From Croceimicrobium sp965656185 (GTDB lineage: Bacteria; Bacteroidota; Bacteroidia; Flavobacteriales; Schleiferiaceae): 64,000 bases of DNA. The notes under the pieces were generated by a model, which saw only the letters and a list, made by a program, of their open reading frames with translations, was not told the DNA's origin and did no database searches. Of this stretch, positions 43,473 through 50,421 are shown piece after piece; position 1 is the first letter of the stretch, and the number at the start of each line of letters is the position of its first letter. Location of the stretch: assembly GCA_965656185.1 (NCBI GenBank), contig CBFHJH010000004.1, positions 62,001-126,000 on the forward strand, read 5' to 3'. Both the position numbers and the translations under genes were made by a program.

Positions 43473-43688
43473 ATGAAATTCAGTATTATCTTCTCCTTTG
43501 TTTTCTTAGGAGTCTATGCCTTTAGCGCTATAATTGGCTGGGACCCATTTACCATTCTATGCTTTTCACTAAGCCCCTTAGTAGTGCTTTACGTAGTTTA
43601 CAAAGTCTTGCGCGACCCACATGAGGTGCAAGTTCGATTCGATGAGCAATTCTACCAAGATGGTAGTCATCCTCGCACTAAATCCTAA
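43473..43688 (+). CDS. small two-helix membrane protein, hypothetical
   Basis: 71 residues with two membrane helices (about 4-22 and 27-45) and a soluble end (RDPHEVQVRFDEQFYQDGSH). No family recognised. It lies 41 bp after the SafE-like gene and its stop overlaps the convergent hemN stop by 4 bp; probably the last gene of the cbb3 operon. Confidence 0.65.
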   Translation: MKFSIIFSFVFLGVYAFSAIIGWDPFTILCFSLSPLVVLYVVYKVLRDPHEVQVRFDEQFYQDGSHPRTKS

Positions 43689-45034
43689 ACCGCTTTACTA
43701 AAAGTAGGCTTTGAAAGCTGATTGGCGGCTAAACGTCGGTCTAGCACCGAGCACACATTCCGAATAAAGGCCTGTCCCTTTCGGGTAACCTTCACTTGAT
43801 AAGGAAAAATACGCAATAAGCCATCCGCCTGTAGCAATTCAAAGCGCGGTTTGAGGAATGTATCGAAGAACTCCCGGTCGTTTAGCCAGTCGGCCTCAAA
43901 GTGACAAATTAGATTAAGCAGCTTTGCCCTAACCTGAAGATCTTCTGGGCTGTGGTAATGACTTTTCATAATGGGCGGATAATCTTCCGAATTCACCCGT
44001 TTTAGGTAATCTTTCAGCTTCTTCTCATTCTGAGCAAAACCAGACCAGGCATCACTTATAGAGCTCGCCCCTAAGGCCAAAGCCAATTTGGTGTGATGCG
44101 GAGTATAGCCCATAAAATTCCGGTGCAAGCTATGTGCTCGTGCCGATTTGGCCAAGTCATCAGAAGGCAATGCAAAGTGATCCATACCGATCTCTTGATA
44201 ACCCATTCTTAAGAAATTATCCGCGCCCAGCTGGTACAGATCCCACTTGTCTTTTCCCTTGGGGAGATCCGCTTCACTGTAAGCCCGTTGACTGGGAGCA
44301 ACCCCTGGCACGTGAGCGTAAGAATAAAATGCAATACGATCTGGCTTCAGACTTTTTACCCACTCCAAGTTTTTCAGGATATGTCCTTCATTCTGCTTAG
44401 GTAAGCCGTATATCAAATCAAAATTGATCGACTCGTAACCAATTTCTCTAGCCTTTTTTACAATGTGCTCAATTTGCTCTGGCGTCTGAAAACGGTTGAT
44501 CAAGCGCAAGATCTCCTCATCAAAATCCTGAATTCCTAAGGAAAGTCTATTGAAGCCCAAAGCGTGTAATTTCTCTAAATGTTCATCGCTGGTGCTGAAG
44601 GGATGCGCCTCAAAACTAAAGGAGTGAAAAGTAGCGGTCTCTGCTTCCGCCAAAATTCCCTCGATGAGCCCGGCCAAATTATCTGGACTAAAAAAAGTGG
44701 GAGTTCCACCCCCTAAATGGATTTCTCGGATCACCGCTTTTTTCGGGAAACGGCGGGTATACATCTTCCACTCCTTAAGCACCGCTTGGATATAGGGCTC
44801 TTCTACCAAATGGTTTTTGGTGATATGCTTATTGCAGCCGCAGTAAGTGCATAGGCTCTCACAATATGGCAAATGAATGTAAAGACTGATCTCATCATTT
44901 TCCATGAAAGTTTCCAGAACCTTATCCATCCACGCCGCACCACTTATATCCTTATTTTCCCAGAGAGGTACAGTAGGATAAGAAGTATATCTAGGCACAG
45001 CCACATTGTATTTTTCCACCAGTTGATAATCCAT
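43685..45034 (-). CDS. hemN: oxygen-independent coproporphyrinogen III oxidase
   Basis: 449-residue radical SAM enzyme that decarboxylates coproporphyrinogen III without O2. The cluster motif is CESLCTYCGCNKH (CxxxCxxC plus a fourth Cys, about 63-75), preceded by ISLYIHLPYC. GGGTPTFF, SIGIQ-like LSLGIQDFDEE and the HemN C-terminal domain follow. I start at ATG 45034 (MDYQLVEKYNVAVPRYTSYP); the family length is about 450. It is divergent from hemJ and has an Fnr-type promoter, fitting low-oxygen haem supply for the cbb3 oxidase. Confidence 0.95.
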   Translation of the reverse strand: MDYQLVEKYNVAVPRYTSYPTVPLWENKDISGAAWMDKVLETFMENDEISLYIHLPYCESLCTYCGCNKHITKNHLVEEPYIQAVLKEWKMYTRRFPKKAVIREIHLGGGTPTFFSPDNLAGLIEGILAEAETATFHSFSFEAHPFSTSDEHLEKLHALGFNRLSLGIQDFDEEILRLINRFQTPEQIEHIVKKAREIGYESINFDLIYGLPKQNEGHILKNLEWVKSLKPDRIAFYSYAHVPGVAPSQRAYSEADLPKGKDKWDLYQLGADNFLRMGYQEIGMDHFALPSDDLAKSARAHSLHRNFMGYTPHHTKLALALGASSISDAWSGFAQNEKKLKDYLKRVNSEDYPPIMKSHYHSPEDLQVRAKLLNLICHFEADWLNDREFFDTFLKPRFELLQADGLLRIFPYQVKVTRKGQAFIRNVCSVLDRRLAANQLSKPTFSKAV

Positions 45035-45051
45035 ACGTCTAATTCTTGAAG

Positions 45052-45114
45052 CAAAACTAATTGCTCTTGCTAGGCCTAAAAATGACAATTATCAGAGCTC
45101 AAGTTCTATTTTTG
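45052..45114. promoter_or_regulatory. divergent hemN/hemJ control region with Fnr-type site
   Basis: Dyad TGACAATTATCA (45083-45094). On the minus strand its centre is 29.5 bp upstream of an exact box TAGTTTTG (45059-45052): activator position for hemN. On the plus strand an exact box TATTTTTG (45107-45114) starts 18.5 bp from the centre, so the dyad overlaps the -33 region of hemJ; the start point would fall at the hemJ ATG, giving a leaderless mRNA. Confidence 0.7.
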
Positions 45115-45118
45115 TGAA

Positions 45119-45661
45119 ATGAGCTATTTCTTTTTCAAAGCCCTACATATTATCGGTTTCGTAGCCTGGTTTGCGGGTATTTTTTACATCGTTCGCCTCT
45201 TTGTTTATCATCGGGAGGCCTGGGATCGCGGTGAAGAAGATGCCAAAGGCAAAGTGCTGAGAGAACAGTATCAAATTATGGAAGAGCGCTTGTACAAGAT
45301 CATCCAAACGCCGGCTATGGTGCTCACTTTAATTGGGGGCATTGGTATGCTCATCCTAAATCCAGGCTGGCTAGAAACTCCATGGATGCATTTAAAGTTG
45401 AGTCTGGTACTTATACTAGTGATCTATCACTTTTCTTGCCATAGACAAATTAAAGCTTTGGCCCAGCATCCTACCGGTATTAGCAGCTTTGGCTACCGCT
45501 TGTATAATGAAGTACCTACCTTAGTCCTAATCGCCGTGGTGATGTTAGCCGTTTGGAAAAGCCTTGCCGGTTTGTGGCTCGGTTTAGCCCTACTTGTGGC
45601 CCTAGGTCTGCTTTTCTTTGTGGCGGCGAAGCTTTATCGTAAAAAACGCGAGAACAATTAA
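45119..45661 (+). CDS. hemJ: protoporphyrinogen oxidase HemJ
   Basis: 180-residue four-to-five-helix membrane protein of the UPF0093 family that oxidises protoporphyrinogen IX in haem synthesis. The essential His in FKALHIIGFVAWFAGIFYIV (about residue 10) and the Lys in WMHLKLSLVLILVIYH (about 98) are present, and REQYQIMEERLYKII is typical. The family motif positions fix the ATG at 45119. It shares a control region with hemN. Confidence 0.92.
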   Translation: MSYFFFKALHIIGFVAWFAGIFYIVRLFVYHREAWDRGEEDAKGKVLREQYQIMEERLYKIIQTPAMVLTLIGGIGMLILNPGWLETPWMHLKLSLVLILVIYHFSCHRQIKALAQHPTGISSFGYRLYNEVPTLVLIAVVMLAVWKSLAGLWLGLALLVALGLLFFVAAKLYRKKRENN

Positions 45662-45755
45662 AATTATCCCCCTGATAATCTTACAGTTACTGCACACATT
45701 GGCAATTATTGCAATTTTTTAATTAGATGATTTGCGATAATCGATTATAAGCACT

Positions 45756-45763
45756 TATATTTG
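45756..45763 (+). promoter_or_regulatory. promoter of small-RNA copy 1
   Basis: Exact -7 box TATATTTG with TTTG at 45731-45734, 21 bp apart, close to the -33/-7 layout of Bacteroidetes promoters. It stands 11 bp before the invariant block of copy 1, in a region without genes. Confidence 0.6.
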
Positions 45764-45767
45764 AGCC

Positions 45768-45829
45768 AGCGAAGCAGATTAATCAGGTTAAGGTTTTACC
45801 TCGGCATCCTTCTGGATGCCGGGGTTTTT
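45768..45829 (+). ncRNA. small-RNA candidate, copy 1 of a three-copy family
   Basis: About 62 nt. An invariant block GATTAATCAGGTTAAGG (start 45777) is followed by TTTTA and a terminator hairpin: arms 45799-45809 and 45814-45824 (11 pairs, one T-G), loop TTCT, then five Ts. Copies 1 and 3 also share CAGCGAAGCA before the block. No open frame. Ends of the RNA are inferred from the promoter and hairpin. Confidence 0.68.
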
Positions 45830-45946
45830 CCATTTTCGGACCCCTGTTTTAGTCTAGAGATTTAGTTTTTCAACTCGCTATCAGTCAATTGACTTTTTCC
45901 AATCGAAAATAGTCTAGCGATAAAACTTCAATTCAATTAATAAGAT

Positions 45947-46018
45947 TATATTTAAATATCTGCAATGCAGATTAATCAGGTTAAGGTTTACCCCGTTGGC
46001 TCTGCTGGCGGGGTTTTT
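45947..46018 (+). ncRNA. small-RNA candidate, copy 2, with promoter box
   Basis: A -7-like box TATATTTA (45947-45954) is followed by the invariant block GATTAATCAGGTTAAGG (45970-45986), then a hairpin with arms CCCCGTTGGC (45991-46000) and GCTGGCGGGG (46004-46013), three wobble pairs, loop TCT, and five Ts. The arm sequences differ from copy 1 while pairing is kept. Upstream, TCTGCAATGCAGA could form a short stem not found in the other copies. The RNA itself probably starts near 45959. Confidence 0.62.
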
Positions 46019-46055
46019 CCTTTTTTAGGGCCTGATGAATTATTTTTCAATAAAA

Positions 46056-46107
46056 TGACAGTTATCATTATTAATATTTGCCACTATTAAAAAATATTGT
46101 ACTTTAG
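46056..46107 (+). promoter_or_regulatory. promoter of small-RNA copy 3 with Fnr-type site
   Basis: Dyad TGACAGTTATCA (46056-46067), TTTG at 46077-46080, and -7-like box TACTTTAG (46100-46107, one mismatch), 19 bp apart. The dyad centre is 38.5 bp before the box, about 9 bp further than in the other Fnr-type promoters. Confidence 0.55.
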
Positions 46108-46111
46108 CGTC

Positions 46112-46180
46112 AGCGAAGCAGATTAATCAGGTTAAGGTTTTGCCCCGTCATCCTTCTGGAAGACGGGGCATTCTTTTTTT
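46112..46180 (+). ncRNA. small-RNA candidate, copy 3
   Basis: About 69 nt. CAGCGAAGCA, then the invariant GATTAATCAGGTTAAGG (46121-46137), TTTT, and a hairpin with arms 46142-46153 and 46158-46169 (11 pairs and one A-A mismatch), loop TTCT as in copy 1, then a T-rich run. It ends 5 bp before the stop of the convergent cyclase gene, so the hairpin may also terminate that gene. Confidence 0.68.
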
Positions 46181-46184
46181 AGGT

Positions 46185-46919
46185 CTATTTCAAAGGGTAA
46201 AAAAATGGGCGCGACGGAACGGCGTCATTGTGAATTGGACTAGTCTGTAAGTGAAGCCAATAATGACCTTCCAGCATCTCTTTTGGGAACACCGCTAATT
46301 CGGTAATAGTAGCCTCCTTTCGTATTGCTGCCGGGTAATGCCAAAAAGCCTTATGCGCGGCGAGAGCTCCGCCATCTTCCTCTCGATCTACCGAAGGTAA
46401 ATTGCAAATAAGGTGCTTCACCCCCTTTTGCGCCAAAAAAGCACAAAGCTCAGGCTCAAAATACACCGGGTTAGTCCCCGTGAAGTCTTGAGGAAACTGC
46501 ACTCCCTGCGCCTCTATCGCGAAGGCGTCGATGGCTTGCCAATCAATTTCCGGTAGGTCTTGCTTAAGTAGAACCAGGTCTTGCCCCTGCTGGCTGGCCG
46601 CTTGGCGGTGGAAATAAGCTATGAAATGGTGTTTCTGTAGATGATCATTAAGTTTCTGATGCCCTCCATCAATATGCCCATAACATTCGGTATGTGTTCC
46701 ATTACCATGGGGATTTAATTCGAGCCGATAAAAATTCACACTGGCTCCCGCTTCGATCGAACCGACCCAATCGCCCATCTTAACCGGTTCCACTTTTACC
46801 GGTGGGGCATGCCAAGCGCGCGGCTCCCTAGCGGAGTCTCCAAAAGTACTAGAACAATCGTGAGCCTTATCAAGGTCCACTTGCCATTTACGGCCGAGGG
46901 CTTCCAATTCTACTATCAT
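46185..46919 (-). CDS. cyclase-family (kynurenine formamidase-like) metal hydrolase
   Basis: 244 residues of the PF04199-type cyclase fold. The metal motif HGNGTHTECYGHI (about 80-92) corresponds to HxGTHxDxxxH with Glu-Cys in place of the usual Asp-x, so activity may differ. Substrate unknown. I start at ATG 46919; a longer frame to 46955 would overlap hemW. It follows hemW by 1 bp and is the last gene of the histidine kinase-hemW-cyclase operon. Confidence 0.78.
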   Translation of the reverse strand: MIVELEALGRKWQVDLDKAHDCSSTFGDSAREPRAWHAPPVKVEPVKMGDWVGSIEAGASVNFYRLELNPHGNGTHTECYGHIDGGHQKLNDHLQKHHFIAYFHRQAASQQGQDLVLLKQDLPEIDWQAIDAFAIEAQGVQFPQDFTGTNPVYFEPELCAFLAQKGVKHLICNLPSVDREEDGGALAAHKAFWHYPAAIRKEATITELAVFPKEMLEGHYWLHLQTSPIHNDAVPSRPFFYPLK

Positions 46920-46920
46920 C

Positions 46921-48045
46921 TTAATCGGTATAAAATAGATCTGCCGCAATCCCATCGCTGTAAAAACGCCATGACCTTGGAATGCGCCAAGCTCTTTGAT
47001 TTTCCTCCAGTTTTCCCTGCTGCAACAGCCGATTTATTTCGCGCAAAGCATAGCTACGAAGTTCTGGACTGAATTTTTCTAGCTCTTGCTGAGCTATTCC
47101 TTCAATAAGCCTCAAGCCCGTCATCAACCATTCATTATAGCGATCCTTCTCGCTCAAATGTTCTTCTTCGAGAGCTAGGTGCTCTTTTTCGATCGCTTGC
47201 AAATAAAGCTTGTTATTAGCCCTATTCCAGGCACGAGAACCGCCATTAAAAGAATGTGCCGATGGACCTAAGCCCAAATAGGGTTTGGCTTGCCAGTAAT
47301 TACTATTGTGTATGGCACGCTTCCGCGGAAGAGCAAAATTAGAGAGCTCATAATGCTGGTATCCCATCCGCTCCGCTTCCTGCTGAAGCAGCTCAAAATG
47401 CTCTGCAGCTCGCTCGTCCTCTACCTTAACTTCTCCTTTCTTTTGCAGGTAGGCCAGCTTGGTCTTTTCCTCGATCGTAAGGGCATAAGCCGAAAAATGG
47501 GGGACCTTGAATCGCTGTAAATATTGTAATTGCTCTAACCAATCTTCGGCACTTTGCTCGGGTAAACCATAAATAAGATCAATGCTGTAATTTTCGAAGC
47601 CATAGTTTGGTAAAGCCTCTAAACAAGCAAGGGCTTCTGCAGCATTATGGGCCCTATTCATAAAATCTAGGTCGGATTGCTTAAAGCTTTGAATCCCCAC
47701 CGAAAGGCGATTAACGCTAGATTCTGCCAAGGCTTCTAAATAAGCCGGCTGCAAATCGTCTGGATTTGCTTCGAGAGTGATCTCGGCTTCGGGCTTTATC
47801 TCAAATTGCTCCCTCAAGCCGGTAATGATCCTCTCAATTTCCTTTACCGGTAAAATACTGGGCGTACCGCCGCCAAAATAGACCGAATCGATGGGCGCTC
47901 CGGAAAGATAATCCTTGCGCAATTGAGCTTCGGCGAGCAGGGCTCCTGGCATTGCTTCCCGATCTTTTTCGAGGGTACTAAAATGAAAGTCGCAGTAGAC
48001 ACAAGCCTGCTTACAAAAGGGAATATGCAAATAGATCCCTGCCAC
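46921..48045 (-). CDS. hemW: radical SAM family haem chaperone HemW
   Basis: 374 residues. The cluster motif is CKQACVYCDFHF (Cys 11, 15 and 18 with Phe where HemN has a fourth Cys), the mark that separates HemW from HemN. YFGGGTPSIL and LSVGIQSFKQSDL are conserved. HemW inserts haem into respiratory enzymes. It starts at GTG 48045 overlapping the kinase stop (TAGTG). With hemN and hemJ close by, this is a second haem-handling gene in the respiratory neighbourhood. Confidence 0.93.
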   Translation of the reverse strand: MAGIYLHIPFCKQACVYCDFHFSTLEKDREAMPGALLAEAQLRKDYLSGAPIDSVYFGGGTPSILPVKEIERIITGLREQFEIKPEAEITLEANPDDLQPAYLEALAESSVNRLSVGIQSFKQSDLDFMNRAHNAAEALACLEALPNYGFENYSIDLIYGLPEQSAEDWLEQLQYLQRFKVPHFSAYALTIEEKTKLAYLQKKGEVKVEDERAAEHFELLQQEAERMGYQHYELSNFALPRKRAIHNSNYWQAKPYLGLGPSAHSFNGGSRAWNRANNKLYLQAIEKEHLALEEEHLSEKDRYNEWLMTGLRLIEGIAQQELEKFSPELRSYALREINRLLQQGKLEENQRAWRIPRSWRFYSDGIAADLFYTD

Positions 48046-49202
48046 TAGGCCTGGCTTTTAGGCAAGAGGATGCGAAAGGTAGTCCCTTCACCAGGCACCG
48101 ATTGAGCCACAAAGATCTTGCCCTGATGGTACTGCTCTACTATTCTCCGCGCTAAGCTTAAACCTAAACCCCAGCCGCGTTTTTTGGTAGAATAGCCGGG
48201 CCGAAAAACAGTCTTCAAGGACTGGGCAGGAATTCCTTTACCCGTATCGCTTACGTCGATTTGGAGCCATTTTGCATCACGTTCTTCCAGGCTCACTTTA
48301 ATCTTACCCTCACCCTCGATAGCGTCGATCGCATTACGGATCAAATTTTCGATCACCCACTCAAAGAGCGGCTTGTTGATTTGCGTAAAAAGCGGCTCCG
48401 GTGGTGTATCACAGCTTACCTCTATTTTTTTGGGGCTACGATTTTTAAGATAGTCTACCGCCATTTTAGTGGTAAGCACCAAATCGGCCGGTTTCAAGGC
48501 CGGTTGCGAACCGATCTTCGAGAAACGGTTGGTTATAGTATCAAGTCGTTTAATATCCTTTTCCATTTCTTCCGGAATAGAAGGGTCGATATCCTGCATC
48601 TTTAACAACTCCAACCAACCCATAAGAGAAGATAATGGGGTCCCGATCTGATGAGCTGTTTCTTTGGCCAAGCCATTCCAAACCTGATTTTGCTCGGCTT
48701 TTCGGGCGCCACTGAAGGCTACGTAGGCGATCACCATAAAAAGACTGATCACCACCAATAAAACGATCGGGTAAAAGCGGAGTTTGGTCAATAAGGTGCT
48801 GTTCTCATAATATGCGAACTGCCGGTCATTTCCAGCCAATTTGATCTCTATGAAACTCCCCTCATTTTTCATCTGCTCCAGTCGCTGCTGCAGATAAGCA
48901 TCTTCATTAGCCCGCGGCGAATCAAGGTTCTTGGTGGCCACGATCCCTCCGTCGGAATCGGCAATAATTACCGGTATAGTGGTGTTGAGCTCAATGATCT
49001 GAATGGCCAGGGTGAGGTCGGTATTATTATTGGCCTGCTGGATAAAGGCCATGGCATTGGCCCACTGATTCACCTTCTTCACCTCTTCCTGACGCAAGTC
49101 TTGCAAAAAGCTCTCAGTATAAAGCAGGGTGATCACTCCTATCAAAAAGGCAAAGAAGAGGAGGATGAATTTCCAGAGGTTTTTTCTACCGTAAAAGTCC
49201 AT
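48045..49202 (-). CDS. orphan sensor histidine kinase
   Basis: 385 residues. Two membrane helices (about 11-30 and 143-165) flank a ~110-residue periplasmic sensor domain. The phospho-acceptor His is in KETAHQIGTPLSSLMGWLEL (about 185); the ATPase has the N box ENLIRNAIDAIEG, G1 DVSDTGKGIP and G2 GWGLGLSLARRIVEQ. The HQIGTPLSS H-box is a common Bacteroidetes variant of HEIRTPL. No response regulator is adjacent. It overlaps hemW by 1 bp and heads the three-gene operon. Confidence 0.9.
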   Translation of the reverse strand: MDFYGRKNLWKFILLFFAFLIGVITLLYTESFLQDLRQEEVKKVNQWANAMAFIQQANNNTDLTLAIQIIELNTTIPVIIADSDGGIVATKNLDSPRANEDAYLQQRLEQMKNEGSFIEIKLAGNDRQFAYYENSTLLTKLRFYPIVLLVVISLFMVIAYVAFSGARKAEQNQVWNGLAKETAHQIGTPLSSLMGWLELLKMQDIDPSIPEEMEKDIKRLDTITNRFSKIGSQPALKPADLVLTTKMAVDYLKNRSPKKIEVSCDTPPEPLFTQINKPLFEWVIENLIRNAIDAIEGEGKIKVSLEERDAKWLQIDVSDTGKGIPAQSLKTVFRPGYSTKKRGWGLGLSLARRIVEQYHQGKIFVAQSVPGEGTTFRILLPKSQA

Positions 49203-49255
49203 AGGCCTAGGCTAACAAAAATAGCCTTTTAATATTGCCCCGAACCGTGGCCTAA

Positions 49256-50329
49256 TTATTCTTCCAAGATCGAGTTCAACTCACTCAGATCAGGTTCGAT
49301 AATAATTTCGGTACGACGGTTGGTTGCTTTTCCTTCGGGGGTATCATTACTAGCGATGGGCATATACTCACTACGACCCGCCGCGGTAATATTGGTCTTG
49401 TTTACACCGGGGTTATCTACAATAATCTTCACGATGCTCGTGGCCCGCATTACCGAAAGGTCCCAATTATCCTTAACGGCCGTTCTTCCATTGAACTCAT
49501 CCGAATCGGTGTGACCTTCTACGGTAACCTGCAGATCTGGGTTCTCGGCCAATACTACGGCCAATTCCTGCAAAGCCTTTTTTCCTTCTGGTTCTACGGT
49601 CCAACTGGCTGAAGGGAACAGCAATTTATTCGATAAAGAAACATATACTTTGCCGTCGCGGTCCTCTACCGTAAGCCCTTTGCCATCGAAATTCAATAAG
49701 GCATCTTTAAGACGCTTGCGCACCATTTGCACTGTGCTATCCTTGCGAGCAATGGCCGACTCAAGTTCACTGATGCGGGCTTCACGCAACTGTACCGCCT
49801 CACTTAATTTTTCTAAACGCTGGTTTTCGAGACGTAAAGAGTCTTCCTTATGCGAAAGTTCTTGTTGCAGTTTATTGAGCTTTTCGACCAACTTTTGGTT
49901 TTCTCGTTGATTACTAGCCAATAAATTATTGTTGTTCTCTAAGAGGTATTCGTAAGAACGGTTCAAGTCATCGTAACGCCCTTGTAAAGAACTTAATGCC
50001 GCCTGCGCTTGCGCTGATTTATCCTTTAAAGTACTGACTTGCTGCTCTAAATTCGCAATCTTTCCTTCCGCGATCTTCAGGTCGGATTCGGCCTTATCAC
50101 TCTTCTTTTTAAGGTCGATGTTCTCCGCTTCGATATCGGCGTATTTCGCTTGGAGGTCTTTGTAAACCTTGCTACTTACACAGGAACTGAGTCCNNNNNN
50201 NNNNNNNNNNNNNNNNNNNNNNNNNNNNNNNNNNNNNNNNNNNNNNNNNNNNNNNNNNNNNNNNNNNNNNNNNNNNNNNNNNNNNNNNNNNNNCAGGATC
50301 AAGATGGAAAATAAAGCCAGTTTCTTCAT
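49256..50329 (-). CDS. OmpA-family peptidoglycan-binding lipoprotein, interrupted by a gap of Ns
   Basis: The N-terminus MKKLALFSILIL is separated from GLSSCVSSKVY by the N run; together they look like one lipoprotein signal peptide with lipidated Cys in LSSC. A long coiled coil follows (about 55-215 in the gapped numbering), then an OmpA/MotB C domain with VTVEGHTDSDEFNG, the peptidoglycan-binding Asp, and NRRTEIIIEP. It would anchor the outer membrane to the cell wall. True length is uncertain because of the gap. Confidence 0.85.
   Translation of the reverse strand: MKKLALFSILILXXXXXXXXXXXXXXXXXXXXXXXXXXXXXXXXXGLSSCVSSKVYKDLQAKYADIEAENIDLKKKSDKAESDLKIAEGKIANLEQQVSTLKDKSAQAQAALSSLQGRYDDLNRSYEYLLENNNNLLASNQRENQKLVEKLNKLQQELSHKEDSLRLENQRLEKLSEAVQLREARISELESAIARKDSTVQMVRKRLKDALLNFDGKGLTVEDRDGKVYVSLSNKLLFPSASWTVEPEGKKALQELAVVLAENPDLQVTVEGHTDSDEFNGRTAVKDNWDLSVMRATSIVKIIVDNPGVNKTNITAAGRSEYMPIASNDTPEGKATNRRTEIIIEPDLSELNSILEE
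50195..50293. other. assembly gap (99 Ns)
   Basis: Undetermined bases inside the signal peptide of the OmpA-family gene. The 33-codon length keeps the frame but would make the signal peptide far too long, so the size is probably a placeholder. Confidence 0.97.
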
Positions 50330-50421
50330 AATAGGTATTTGCTTTCAAAAATACAGGGGAAGCCAGGCCCTTGAAGGACATTGGTCAGAAATTAACAACG
50401 AAGGATTGTTGATAGCATTGT

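Noticed and set aside
45774..46140. Three spaced copies of an identical ~23-bp sequence as a possible CRISPR array
   Set aside because: Spacing is irregular (193 and 151 bp), each copy is followed by its own terminator hairpin and preceded by a promoter box, and there are no cas genes in the window.
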